Notes: a model not told the origin generated them from the sequence alone. A stretch of 41,808 nucleotides of DNA from SIG480 sp045614365 (GCA_045614365.1 JAZLCV010000184.1:1-41808), one strand, 5' to 3'. Numbered from the stretch's first letter, positions 1-7,795 are shown. Made by a program: numbers and translations.

Positions 1-78
1 CCCCACTGCACTTGCAAAGATTGAAAGCGAAAGCGCGAACACCATCACAAGTGCGAGAACCTTTTTAAAGTTTCTCAT
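1..78 (-). CDS. Exported protein, N-terminal signal peptide only (runs off window)
   Basis: Only the first 26 codons are inside the window. They read MRNFKKVLALVMVFALSLSI followed by FASAVG, a textbook Sec signal peptide: Lys residues near the start, a hydrophobic core, then small residues (ASA) suitable for signal peptidase I. An AAGGAGG ribosome-binding site sits about 10 bases before the ATG at 76-78, which fixes the start. Signal peptides of this style are common on S-layer-homology proteins in Clostridia, and two other SLH genes lie in this window, so an SLH protein is plausible. The mature part is not visible, so the function is unknown. Confidence 0.7.
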   Translation of the reverse strand, partial: MRNFKKVLALVMVFALSLSIFASAVG

Positions 79-128
79 AGTAAGAATTCCTCCTTTGTTT
101 TTTCAGGCTCTTGCCTGTTACGAGTGCT

Positions 129-157
129 ATGATACAGCAAAACAAATCAAAGGTCAA
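129..157 (-). promoter_or_regulatory. Sigma-A-type promoter for the exported protein at the left edge
   Basis: On the minus strand TTGACC (152-157) and TATCAT (129-134) are separated by 17 bases, about 50 bases before the start codon at 78. The rest of the 79-333 gap is AT-rich and shows nothing else apart from the terminator-like palindrome at 236-271. Confidence 0.5.
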
Positions 158-235
158 TGCTTTTCGATGTCCTGTAAAGCACGTGCAAACTCGCCGCAAT
201 ATTTAGTCTAAAATTTAGGAGAAAAACATATAAAA

Positions 236-271
236 AATCAAAAAATTCCCAAATTTGGGAATTTTTTGATT
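236..271 (-). terminator. Perfect 36-bp palindrome, terminator of the ankyrin gene
   Basis: AATCAAAAAATTCCCAAA is followed directly by its exact reverse complement. It lies 62 bases after the ankyrin stop codon. The GGG/CCC core flanked by A and T runs gives a hairpin followed by a U tract in either direction, so it can work as a bidirectional intrinsic terminator. Confidence 0.7.
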
Positions 272-333
272 GAATTAGGCTTTTTGTTTCTACATATCAA
301 ACTTCGGAACATCTACCCATGCTCTTGTCTCTG

Positions 334-1182
334 TTATTTCTCGAAGCCGTATTCCGACGCCAGTTTAATAAGCTTCTCTGCCCATTCGGGAGAATTTTCC
401 TGCAAGTGTTCAATGGCACTCTTTTCACCTTTGAATTTGTTGGATAAGTATTTTTCATATGGGTTTGCACCTCTTTCGAGAAAATACTTAAAAGTCTCAT
501 AAGAATATTCCTTGATACCATAGCAATATCCACAGATGTTACGCGGATCAGATGCATCATATCCCCATTCTTCAACAAGATATCTGATTACTTCCTCATG
601 CTTTTGAACGCACGCAACCTGTAAAAGTTGTTCCTTATTTGGGTCTGCCCCTGCTTTCAACAACTCTTTTAAAATCTCCATCCCGTTAGGGCGAAGCTCG
701 TCTCCATCAGTAGACAATGCCCGAAAACCGGGGTGAGAGTGTTTATATTTCGAAAAATCAGCATCAGCACCATTTTCAATCAGAAACTTAACTATCTTCA
801 GATTATCGGCACTGTCGCTTTCTGAAGCAAAACCTAATGGGGATGTCCCGCTTAATATCGGTGCATAATTTACATCAGCACCATTTTCCACTAAAAGCTT
901 AACTATTTCAAAGTTTCCTTCCTGACATGCCACACTTAATGGAGTATATCTTTCGCTTTCAGCCGCCACGGTTGTTATCAGAGTACTGGGAACACAGTTA
1001 GGACTTGCAATTTTTAATATCTGTTCCAGTTTGTTTATATCATTTTCTCTTATTGCACAAAGCATTCTGTTGCACTGAATTATTTTATAAGGTACAAACA
1101 ACATATTCAACAACAAAAATAGCAAAATAAGCCTCTTTGCTATTTTGAATATTTTTTTAATCCTAAAAATCAAACGAAGCAC
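334..1182 (-). CDS. Membrane-anchored ankyrin-repeat protein, probable immunity partner
   Basis: The 282-residue protein begins with a basic stretch and a hydrophobic segment (about residues 17-32), read as a signal anchor. Ankyrin repeats follow: residues 79-108 (TPLSVACQEGN, then IVKLLVENGADVN) and 113-143 (TSPLGFAS, then IVKFLIENGADAD) are clear. Weaker copies lie around 165-182 (ILKELLKAGADPN), 183-212 and 226-245. The start is a GTG at 1180-1182 with an AAAGG only four bases before it; a TTG three codons later is an alternative. The frame begins inside the 3' end of the upstream gene (20-base overlap), which implies translational coupling. Ankyrin proteins are a known immunity class in polymorphic-toxin loci. 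The ankyrin fold is well supported; the immunity role is inference. Confidence 0.7.
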   Translation of the reverse strand: MLRLIFRIKKIFKIAKRLILLFLLLNMLFVPYKIIQCNRMLCAIRENDINKLEQILKIASPNCVPSTLITTVAAESERYTPLSVACQEGNFEIVKLLVENGADVNYAPILSGTSPLGFASESDSADNLKIVKFLIENGADADFSKYKHSHPGFRALSTDGDELRPNGMEILKELLKAGADPNKEQLLQVACVQKHEEVIRYLVEEWGYDASDPRNICGYCYGIKEYSYETFKYFLERGANPYEKYLSNKFKGEKSAIEHLQENSPEWAEKLIKLASEYGFEK

Positions 1183-2065
1183 CTAACCTTTCATACCATT
1201 TCGTGGTATCCTTCGGTGTATTCCCATATATTATCCATGGTAACCAGTCTGTAATCAGATGTGCGACCCCTGAGTCTGGACTTACGTAGTTATATGTACC
1301 CATATCTTCATCCGCAACGATGACTACATCACCTTCAGAATTAAATATAACTTCTCGTTTCCCGTCCGGAGAAATATATTTTATATATCTTTTGTTATCA
1401 TCTGCCGTGAATTGATGACAATTTGCTATCTCTGTTCTCCATCCCTTTGCTCTTGCCTCTTCCTTGTTTTTTGGCAAATCTACATTGTACTGATTTCTTC
1501 CATAATGAATTTTTTTGATCTCGGGTTCTAAAGCTTTACCTACGGCTGCCACCGGAGAAATATATGGAAGCAATTCATCTCCGTGATCTTTGATTTTATC
1601 CAACAAAGTCTCCTGCGCCTTTGTTGGAGTATTTTTCACTTGCGTATATGCCGGTGTTGCAGCAGAATAAAGATTTATTCCTGCTCTGCCTTCTTGTGTC
1701 GGTCTATACAGAAGATTCTGTATTCTCGTTTCTCCGACAACAGAAGGACGGTACGGTAGCTTTTGTATTTTTGACTCTTCATTAAACGAGGAACGGTATA
1801 AGGGATTTTGTGTCTTTGGCTCCTGCCGCGACTGCTTTTCTCGCCATGGGTGAGTGTCATTTACAGAGTTAAACCCCTCAAAGAATGCCTCATAGTCTTT
1901 TTCCGTTACATTGTCACCTACTATTTTCACAACAGACGAGAAAAGGGGTTCAGATTGAGTTGACTTTGTTGTCTGCGCGGTACGCGCATTTCTGCTTGGT
2001 ACCTTGCCCGGTTCATAGTCCATGAATGTTTTCGGTCGTTTATTAAATAAATTTTGAGTTATCAT
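1163..2065 (-). CDS. Putative polymorphic toxin/effector with C-terminal toxin-like domain
   Basis: This 300-residue protein has no signal peptide or membrane segment. Its N-terminal half is polar and low-complexity, with three 15-residue tandem repeats at 84-128 (QNPLYRSS, QKLPYRPS, QNLLYRPT). A compact C-terminal domain (about 186-295) carries YISPDGKREVIFNSEGDVV, then MGTYNY, then LITDWLPWIIYGNTPKD. From memory, the pattern KYVSPDG...GTYN(Y/F)..P...H...D.LPW..(W/Y)GN...D recurs at the C-termini of Rhs and other polymorphic-toxin proteins, but I cannot name its activity. Residues His217, Cys216, Asp273 and Trp274 are candidate functional positions. GGAGG precedes the ATG at 2063-2065. The overlapping ankyrin gene downstream fits a toxin-immunity pair. 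The delivery route is unknown, since no LXG, WXG or Rhs N-terminal domain is visible. Confidence 0.55.
   Translation of the reverse strand: MITQNLFNKRPKTFMDYEPGKVPSRNARTAQTTKSTQSEPLFSSVVKIVGDNVTEKDYEAFFEGFNSVNDTHPWREKQSRQEPKTQNPLYRSSFNEESKIQKLPYRPSVVGETRIQNLLYRPTQEGRAGINLYSAATPAYTQVKNTPTKAQETLLDKIKDHGDELLPYISPVAAVGKALEPEIKKIHYGRNQYNVDLPKNKEEARAKGWRTEIANCHQFTADDNKRYIKYISPDGKREVIFNSEGDVVIVADEDMGTYNYVSPDSGVAHLITDWLPWIIYGNTPKDTTKWYERLGASFDF
1682..1816 (-). repeat. Three 45-bp tandem repeats coding for a 15-residue linker motif
   Basis: Residues 84-98, 99-113 and 114-128 of the putative toxin align as (K/R)(T/I)QxLxYR(S/P)(S/T) with a fixed 15-residue period. The repeats separate the N-terminal region from the C-terminal domain. 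They look like a Pro/Tyr-rich spacer that grew by in-frame duplication. Confidence 0.7.
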
Positions 2066-2122
2066 TTCTTTTCCTCCATTTTAACATTTTTTTAGTTTTT
2101 TTACAACTCCCTACTTAAGAAT

Positions 2123-2151
2123 TTTATACAATACGGATGCCCTGCGCACAA
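2123..2151 (-). promoter_or_regulatory. Candidate promoter of the toxin/ankyrin operon
   Basis: TTGTGC (2146-2151) and TATAAA (2123-2128) lie 17 bases apart on the minus strand, giving a leader of about 50 bases to the toxin ATG. The -35 matches consensus only in its TTG. The iteron array starts about 97 bases upstream of this -35. Confidence 0.35.
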
Positions 2152-2247
2152 GGAATCCTCCGCTCGAACTTACGAAGAAGTCTATAGCGGTGGTACATCC
2201 CAAAGCATCACTGTTGTATATATTATCACATTTTTTATTTTTTGTGG

Positions 2248-2318
2248 TGCCAAATTTTTGCCAAAATATTGCCAAGTTTCTGCCATTTCTCTGCCAAATT
2301 TTTGCCATTATTTTGCCA
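2248..2318. repeat. Seven iterons of TGCCA at an exact 11-bp period
   Basis: TGCCA starts at 2248, 2259, 2270, 2281, 2292, 2303 and 2314, so every interval is exactly 11 bases. The intervening 6-mers are A/T-rich (AAATTTT-like) and diverged, so selection or expansion appears to hold the TGCCA core and the spacing rather than the filler. An 11-bp period keeps every core on about the same face of the helix. On the minus strand the core reads TTGGCA, close to a -35 hexamer. Confidence 0.85.
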
Positions 2319-2379
2319 AAGCATTGAACATACCTGCGTATGAATTACTGTATTTCGAAGATTGAACCGGGTGTTTTAA

Positions 2380-2412
2380 AAGCAGTTGCTGCAAAAATCG
2401 CAACAACTGCTT
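2380..2412 (-). terminator. Intrinsic terminator of the amidohydrolase/oxidoreductase operon
   Basis: AAGCAGTTG and its complement CAACTGCTT form a stem, with inner TGC/GCA pairing, ten bases after the oxidoreductase stop codon. On the minus strand it is followed by TTTAAAA. Confidence 0.75.
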
Positions 2413-2421
2413 CTTTCATAT

Positions 2422-3492
2422 CTACATATTAAATTTGGGGACGTCAACCCATTCTCTCGCTTCTGCCGATTTGTATATGGAGAGAACGAGGTCTATCGCA
2501 CGGCGCGCATCACGAGCCGGTGCAATAAGCTCTTTACCTTCAAGCACACCGTCTAAAAAGTTAGAAACAATCGCGTAGTGCGCTGCCATATCCATATCCT
2601 CCGGATTTGCACCGAAGCTCTCAATCTTATCGGTAAGGCAGATTTCCTCCACCTTAAGCTCATCATCGGAAAGGCTTTTGTAAAGCATCGTTTTTCCGTC
2701 GGCGTAAACAACAGTTCCGCGCTCAAACTCGATACGTATTCTCTCACACTCGGAATTAGTCTCCGGAAAATGCGAAAGCGTTGTTCCCATAAGCGTACCA
2801 TGAGCGCCGCTGTCAAACTCCAGCAAGGCACACGCCGCATCCTCTACGTCAATTTTCCGCGCCATAGTGTCACACACTGCACACACGCTCTTCACACCGC
2901 CGGCAAGGAAAACAAGCGCGTCAATCCCGTGGCTTCCCTGATTTATCAGGCATCCGCCGCCGTCACCGGCTTTTGTTCCCTTCCATCCGGAAGAATTATA
3001 GTAACTGTGGCTGCGGTATCCGCGGTACTGGAACTCTACCATAAGCATACGCCCAAGCTCGCCCGAATCTATAATTTTCTTTGCGCGGATTAAGTCCTCA
3101 CGCGTGCGGTTCGGGAATACGCATCCTAAAAGCACATTGTTTTTTTCTGCTGCTTCTATCATCGCGGTCATTTTGTCTATCTCCATATCAAGCGGCTTTT
3201 CGCACAGAACGTGAACACCTGCATTGGCGAAAGCAATTGTTGCGTCGGCGTGACACGAGCTTGGCGTTGCAACGATCGCAACATCAATGCCACCGCGCTC
3301 TATCACCTCACGGTAGTCATTCGTTACGAACGGGATACTGTATTTTTTTGCAAAAGCCTCTGCCGAATCACGGTTTTTGCCGTAAACCACCGCCGCGATC
3401 TCCGCTCTGCCGTCGCGGGCTATCCCCTCCGCATGGCCGTGACCTATCATTCCGCACCCGATAAGTGCTACCTGAAGCTTTCTGTTTTTCAT
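2422..3492 (-). CDS. Gfo/Idh/MocA-family NAD(P)-dependent oxidoreductase
   Basis: About 356 residues, the usual family size. The N-terminal Rossmann fold shows VALIGCGMIG (8-17) and the family hallmark CEKPLD (97-102). The C-terminal domain shows GGGCLINQGSHGIDAL, whose His188 and Asp191 occupy the usual catalytic GxHxxD position. Family members oxidise or reduce sugars, inositols and related polyols; the substrate cannot be read from sequence. I start at ATG 3490-3492 because AAGGA lies eight bases before it. The in-frame ATG at 3508-3510, six codons upstream, has no ribosome-binding site. The gene lies 67 bases downstream of the M20 amidohydrolase with a terminator after it, so the two probably form one transcript. 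Confidence 0.9.
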   Translation of the reverse strand: MKNRKLQVALIGCGMIGHGHAEGIARDGRAEIAAVVYGKNRDSAEAFAKKYSIPFVTNDYREVIERGGIDVAIVATPSSCHADATIAFANAGVHVLCEKPLDMEIDKMTAMIEAAEKNNVLLGCVFPNRTREDLIRAKKIIDSGELGRMLMVEFQYRGYRSHSYYNSSGWKGTKAGDGGGCLINQGSHGIDALVFLAGGVKSVCAVCDTMARKIDVEDAACALLEFDSGAHGTLMGTTLSHFPETNSECERIRIEFERGTVVYADGKTMLYKSLSDDELKVEEICLTDKIESFGANPEDMDMAAHYAIVSNFLDGVLEGKELIAPARDARRAIDLVLSIYKSAEAREWVDVPKFNM

Positions 3493-3559
3493 CTCATCAT
3501 TCCTTTTCATCGTCTTCGTTTTTTATCATATAAAGACTGTATAATCTGGATGCAAAAAT

Positions 3560-4813
3560 TTATTTGTATTTATTCTTTATCTCTATAGCTTTTTTTGCAC
3601 CATTTTTCAAGAGGTCATATGCCGTACATGCAAGAATTTTAGATGCCGATATATATACAGCCTCTTTGTCTTCAATATTAAATTCCTTACTATGAAGTGC
3701 CCCTGAAAATCCGCCCATCGTAGGTTGAATTACCGGCATTATTTCACCAAGATCTCCCATATCTGTTGAACCGGTCATATTCACATTATGATAAATATTA
3801 TCACTTCCGGTAAACATCAATGCATTTTCCTCAAATACTGTGGAAAGATTTTTATCCTGATGAAGGGGCTTATATCCCTTCACGTTTTTAATGGTGCATT
3901 TTGCTCCAACCGCCATTGCTCCTGCATTTATTGCATTATCTACCTTTTTGCAGGCATCTTCAATAGCTTTGGAATGCGCACCTCGCACGTATGTTTCTAT
4001 AACAGCTTTTGACGGAATTACATTCACAATATCTCCACCATTTGTAATTATTGGATGTATTCTTATTCTGTCCTCGTCCTTAAAAGTTTCACGGTTTGCA
4101 TTTATGCCCATTAGCCCAAGCATCGCAGCATTTAATGCATTTACACCGTTAAAAGGTTCGCTTCCATGGGCTGCCTTTCCCTCGTAAGTAATATGCTTAG
4201 CCTCAAACCCAAGGCTTGAGCCGTTAATATACACATTGAATGATGGCGTAAATGCGTGAGAATGAATCATCATTGCCATATCTATATCATCAAATGCACC
4301 TATATGTATAAGTTCCTGTTTACCTGCCATATATGTAATTTTTCCGTTTTTTACAAGTTGCTCACGGTATTCAAGCTCCGCAAACTCCTCTGCAGGAACG
4401 GCAAAAAAAGTTATTTTTCCGTCAATTTCATCTAAAACTCCACTTTTCATAATGCCGTATGCCACACCGATCATCGAAGCAATCTGCGCGTTATGTCCAC
4501 AAGCATGAGCTGCTCCTGTTTCCTTATTTGCAAGCGGATGTTCAAAGCATTTTATGGCATCAAGCTCTCCAATTATGCAAACATTAATACTTGCATCTTT
4601 TTTACCTATTGTTCCCTTTACCCCCGTTATGGCAAGTTCTGATTCATAAGGAATCCCTAATTTATCAAACTCTTCCTTTACGCGTTGACTTGTTTTAAAC
4701 TCTTTGTATCCAAACTCAGGGTTGTTCAGTATGTATTCTCCACACTCAATAATGGCATCTCTGTTTTCGTCAATCGCTTTTAAAATGTTTTCTTTCAAAA
4801 TTCTTGCCTCCAC
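3560..4813 (-). CDS. M20-family metallo-amidohydrolase (AbgB/IAA-amino-acid hydrolase type)
   Basis: The 417-residue cytoplasmic protein shows the M20D pattern: GELDAI (82-87), a metal-ligand segment ACGHN (104-108) and PAEEF with the catalytic/metal Glu pair (142-143), followed by MIHSHA near residue 190. Family members hydrolyse N-acyl or N-aroyl amino acids and small peptides with two divalent metals; the exact substrate is unknown. The motif normally reads ACGHD; Asn108 replaces the usual Asp, which also occurs in AbgB-like members. The start has GGAGGC just before it. Its promoter overlaps the terminator of the upstream phosphoribosyltransferase gene. Confidence 0.85.
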   Translation of the reverse strand: MEARILKENILKAIDENRDAIIECGEYILNNPEFGYKEFKTSQRVKEEFDKLGIPYESELAITGVKGTIGKKDASINVCIIGELDAIKCFEHPLANKETGAAHACGHNAQIASMIGVAYGIMKSGVLDEIDGKITFFAVPAEEFAELEYREQLVKNGKITYMAGKQELIHIGAFDDIDMAMMIHSHAFTPSFNVYINGSSLGFEAKHITYEGKAAHGSEPFNGVNALNAAMLGLMGINANRETFKDEDRIRIHPIITNGGDIVNVIPSKAVIETYVRGAHSKAIEDACKKVDNAINAGAMAVGAKCTIKNVKGYKPLHQDKNLSTVFEENALMFTGSDNIYHNVNMTGSTDMGDLGEIMPVIQPTMGGFSGALHSKEFNIEDKEAVYISASKILACTAYDLLKNGAKKAIEIKNKYK

Positions 4814-4856
4814 AAATAATTATTTTTCTACAACCTTCGACAATCTTGTTAATCTC

Positions 4857-4885
4857 ATTATAACATATAACAAAGAAAAAGACAA
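4857..4885 (-). promoter_or_regulatory. Promoter of the M20 amidohydrolase operon
   Basis: TTGTCT (4880-4885) and TATAAT (4857-4862) are separated by 17 bases on the minus strand, about 45 bases before the start codon. The -35 hexamer is part of the 3' arm of the preceding terminator stem. Confidence 0.65.
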
Positions 4886-4911
4886 TTTCCGAAACCGAAA
4901 ATTGTCTTTTT
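4876..4911 (-). terminator. Intrinsic terminator of the purine permease/phosphoribosyltransferase operon
   Basis: AAAAAGACAATTT and AAATTGTCTTTTT flank a short loop 13 bases after the phosphoribosyltransferase stop. The arms end in U-rich sequence. Confidence 0.85.
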
Positions 4912-4924
4912 AATGTTTTTATCG

Positions 4925-5482
4925 TTATATCGGGTTTCCTTCCGTGTCAAAAAGCGGAAGCGGAGCAAGATATGTTATGTCTTCTCTGCCGATAGCATCG
5001 CCCTCTGCAAGAACCGCCATCTTTGCGACAACGTTGCCGCCTGCCGCGTTAATAAGCTGTTCCAGAGCTGCAAGAGATTCTCCTGTGCTGATAACATCAT
5101 CAACAACAAGAACGCGCTTTCCTTTCATTGCCTCGACATCTTTAGAATCAAGATACAATGTCTGCGTGTGGCTGGTTGTTATTGAATCAACCTCTACGCT
5201 GATTACATCTTTCATATATAGCTTCGGCGACTTTCTTGCCACAATATAATAATTATGCCCTGCCTGCCGTGCCATTTCGTACAAAAGCGGTATCCCTTTT
5301 GATTCCGCAGTAATCATAACATCATATTCGGGCGCGAGCTTTAAAAGCTCCATCGCTGCGTGTTTCGTAAGCTCAACATCACCGAACATAACAAATGCGC
5401 CGATGTATAAGCTTTCGTTGAGTTTGCAAAGCGGCAGGTCGCGCCGGATACCGGATATGTCAATCGTGTAAAACTCTTTCAT
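4925..5482 (-). CDS. Purine-type phosphoribosyltransferase (Apt/Xpt-like)
   Basis: The 185-residue protein is a type I PRTase. Its PRPP-binding signature RVLVVDDVISTGES lies at about 124-137, and an upstream VARKSPK segment resembles the Apt/Xpt substrate region. It would join a purine base to PRPP to give the nucleotide in purine salvage, in the cytoplasm. It follows the NCS2 purine permease by 41 bases on the same strand, so uptake and salvage are co-transcribed. I cannot tell from the residues whether adenine, xanthine or guanine is preferred, so no symbol is given. Confidence 0.85.
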   Translation of the reverse strand: MKEFYTIDISGIRRDLPLCKLNESLYIGAFVMFGDVELTKHAAMELLKLAPEYDVMITAESKGIPLLYEMARQAGHNYYIVARKSPKLYMKDVISVEVDSITTSHTQTLYLDSKDVEAMKGKRVLVVDDVISTGESLAALEQLINAAGGNVVAKMAVLAEGDAIGREDITYLAPLPLFDTEGNPI

Positions 5483-5523
5483 TTTTGAATGTTGCCCCTT
5501 TTCAAAGATATCCGATATGGATT

Positions 5524-6894
5524 TTATGCAAGACCCATAACCTTAAGAACGATATAGGCAGCGAACAGTGCGACGGAAATCCACATCACACCGCTGATGT
5601 CCTTTGCCTTGCCACAGAGAATCTTAAGGATAACCCACGCAAGAATGCCGAACATAATTCCGTTTGCAATGGAGTATGTAAGCGGCATCATAACAATTGC
5701 AAGAAATGCGCCGATTGTGTCAGCTGCATCACCGTCAAAATCGACCTTTTTGATTGCCGAAAGCATCAGAAGACCAACATAAAGCATAGCCGGTGTTGTA
5801 GCAAAGCTCGGGATTGCAAGGAAGATAGGTGCAAATACGATTGCAACAAGGAACATAATCGCTGTAACAACAGAAGCAAGACCTGTCTTTCCGCCCGCAG
5901 CTACGCCTGCGCTTGATTCAACATAGCTTGTAACCGTAGATGTGCCAAGGCATGCACCGACAACAGTACCGACAGCATCAGCCATAAGAGCACCGCTTGC
6001 TTTCGGAAGCTCGCCCTTCTCATCGAGAAGGTCACCCTTCTGAGCAACGCCGATGAGAGTGCCGACAGTGTCAAATATGTCAGTGTAAAGGAATGTAAAT
6101 GTAACAATGAGGAAACCTACGAAGTTCTTTGCTATGAATCCAAAGTCAAACTTAAACAATGCCGGAGCTGCAAAGTTTGCCTTGATTGCTTCCATAGAAA
6201 GATTCGGGATTACGGAATAAACACCGTTTGCCGGATCCGGAACATACCAGCCAACAAGCTCAGCAACAATGCCGAGAACCCATGTAGCAATGATACCGAG
6301 AAGAATAGCACCCGGAACCTTGAAGTGATTGAATACACCAATAAGGAGAAGACCTACAAGAGCAAGTACAACACCTGTGGATGACAAGTCACCAAGAGCA
6401 ACGGTTGTAGCCGGATCTGCAACAACAATCTTCGCATTGATAAGAGCGATGATTGCAATAAACAAACCGATACCTGCCGTGATGCCGAACTTAAGATTGT
6501 TCGGAATCTTGTTAACAAGAGCTTCGCGGAACTTGAAGAGTGAAAGAATCATAAAGATGATACCTTCAACAAGGATTGAAGTCAACGCGACTTCGTAAGA
6601 ATAACCCATAGCACCGCAGACAGTGAATGCAAAAAATGCATTCAGGCCCATGCCGGATGCCAACGCAACAGGGTAGTTAGCAAAAAATGCCATGCACAGT
6701 GTTGCAATTGCGGCAGAGATAGCCGTTGCCATAAAGATACCTGCAGGTGTTGCGCCCGGAATGCCTCCCAAATAGCCGGGGTTGACAGCAAGGATGTACG
6801 ACATTGCCAGGAACGTTGTAATACCGGCGATTATTTCGGTACGTACACTGCTGCCTCTTTCTTTGATTTTGAAAAGTTTTTCAAGCTTTTCCAT
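5524..6894 (-). CDS. NCS2-family purine permease (guanine/hypoxanthine or adenine)
   Basis: A 456-residue membrane protein with about 12-14 hydrophobic segments. It shows the AzgA/PbuG-branch features: FLAMSYILAVNP near the N-terminus, LASGMGLNAFFAFTV, and a cytoplasmic-type GTLIGVAQKGDLLDEKGELP loop followed by TSTVTSYVESSAGVAAGGKTGL, which matches the family's substrate-binding stretch. It imports a purine base by proton symport. The start ATG at 6892-6894 has AAAGGAG before it. A strong promoter sits in the short 80-base upstream gap, and that leader is too short for a purine riboswitch. The salvage enzyme is encoded directly downstream. Confidence 0.92.
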   Translation of the reverse strand: MEKLEKLFKIKERGSSVRTEIIAGITTFLAMSYILAVNPGYLGGIPGATPAGIFMATAISAAIATLCMAFFANYPVALASGMGLNAFFAFTVCGAMGYSYEVALTSILVEGIIFMILSLFKFREALVNKIPNNLKFGITAGIGLFIAIIALINAKIVVADPATTVALGDLSSTGVVLALVGLLLIGVFNHFKVPGAILLGIIATWVLGIVAELVGWYVPDPANGVYSVIPNLSMEAIKANFAAPALFKFDFGFIAKNFVGFLIVTFTFLYTDIFDTVGTLIGVAQKGDLLDEKGELPKASGALMADAVGTVVGACLGTSTVTSYVESSAGVAAGGKTGLASVVTAIMFLVAIVFAPIFLAIPSFATTPAMLYVGLLMLSAIKKVDFDGDAADTIGAFLAIVMMPLTYSIANGIMFGILAWVILKILCGKAKDISGVMWISVALFAAYIVLKVMGLA

Positions 6895-6929
6895 GTTACC
6901 AACTCCTTTAAATTTTTTGTGGTAGTAAA

Positions 6930-6958
6930 ATTATACCATAAAAAACTTCTTTTTTCAA
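6930..6958 (-). promoter_or_regulatory. Promoter of the purine permease operon
   Basis: TTGAAA (6953-6958), a 17-base spacer and a perfect TATAAT (6930-6935) on the minus strand. The predicted leader is only about 30 bases. Confidence 0.75.
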
Positions 6959-6974
6959 CGTTTTTCTGTTTTTT

Positions 6975-7757
6975 TCACAATACTTCCCGAAGCAATATCA
7001 GCTCAGGCTTGCCTATATAATTTAAATTGTATTTTTCAACCATAGCCTTTGCTTTGACAAGAGATTCTTCATCAAACGCGCTTTCCGGATCATGTGCGTC
7101 AAAGCCGAAGGTGACGGGTGCATTCTCCTCTCCTGCAACTTCCCAGAAATCCTCGCGCGGATAATGCCTGACTCCGCGAATACCTAAGAAATTTATTTCA
7201 AGCGGTACATTCATCTCTCTCGCTGCAGCACACAACCTGCGCGCCTCTTCACGGTAAATTTTTTCGTCTCCGCTAAAGTTAAAAACGTCGGGATGGGCGA
7301 TATAGGTGAAAACATTTTCACGCATCGCCGCAATTACCGAATCTGTATATTCCTTCAGCTCTTCCTCACTTTCCGTTTCATTTACCGTATGCCGTCCACC
7401 CGTATTTTCAGGTCTTACATAGTGCTGACCTAAAATAAGAAACTCTGCCCCGTAATCCATGGCGTTTTTCAGCATCTTATCGAAAAGCTCCGGATAATAT
7501 TCCGACTCAAACCCGACCTTTAAATCGATTTTGCCTTTATATTTTTCGCTAAGCGAGCGTATTTCCTCGCAATAGCTTTTCCCCTCACAGACCGGAACTC
7601 TGTAATGAGATTCCGTTCCATCGGAGAAGCGCAATGGAATGTGGTCGGAAAATCCCATATGCTTTATTCCGTTTTCAATTGCCCTTGCAACATATTCCTC
7701 CGTTGTTCCTGTTGCATGTCCGCATCTGCTTGTATGAGTGTGGTAATTATAGTTCAC
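6975..7757 (-). CDS. hisJ: PHP-family histidinol-phosphatase (HisJ type)
   Basis: The 260-residue protein has the PHP metal-binding pattern: NYHTHTSRCGH at 4-14 (His6, His8), FSDHIPL, GFESEYYPE, LGQHYV, YIAHPD and a closing FGFDAHDPE. These motifs coordinate a trinuclear metal centre. HisJ-type enzymes remove phosphate from L-histidinol phosphate in histidine synthesis. No other his gene is nearby, so a related phosphoesterase role is possible. The start is GTG at 7755-7757 with a GAAGGAAAG site before it. The promoter at 7796-7824 is shared back to back with dusB. Confidence 0.85.
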   Translation of the reverse strand: MNYNYHTHTSRCGHATGTTEEYVARAIENGIKHMGFSDHIPLRFSDGTESHYRVPVCEGKSYCEEIRSLSEKYKGKIDLKVGFESEYYPELFDKMLKNAMDYGAEFLILGQHYVRPENTGGRHTVNETESEEELKEYTDSVIAAMRENVFTYIAHPDVFNFSGDEKIYREEARRLCAAAREMNVPLEINFLGIRGVRHYPREDFWEVAGEENAPVTFGFDAHDPESAFDEESLVKAKAMVEKYNLNYIGKPELILLREVL

Positions 7758-7795
7758 GTTCTTTCCTTCTTCTTATATAGTCTTGTCTGAAAATT

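Larger units (their letters stand above)
2066..2421. other. 356-bp gene-free region upstream of the toxin gene
   Basis: From right to left it holds the hairpin after the oxidoreductase gene (2380-2412), an AT-rich stretch, the 11-bp iteron array (2248-2318), about 100 bases without recognisable features, and a weak promoter (2123-2151). A 65-codon minus-strand frame across 2111-2308 is set up mainly by the iterons and has no convincing ribosome-binding site, so I do not call it a gene. Confidence 0.6.

Noticed and set aside
2111..2308. 65-codon minus-strand frame covering the iterons
   Set aside because: It is formed mostly by the 11-bp array (33 bases give an 11-residue pattern), has no ribosome-binding site and no recognisable domain.
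2248..2318. CRISPR array
   Set aside because: Units are only 11 bases, without spacers of the right length and without cas genes.
6895..6974. Purine riboswitch upstream of the NCS2 permease
   Set aside because: Only 80 bases separate the genes and the predicted leader is about 30 bases, too short for the three-way junction; no conserved core was seen.
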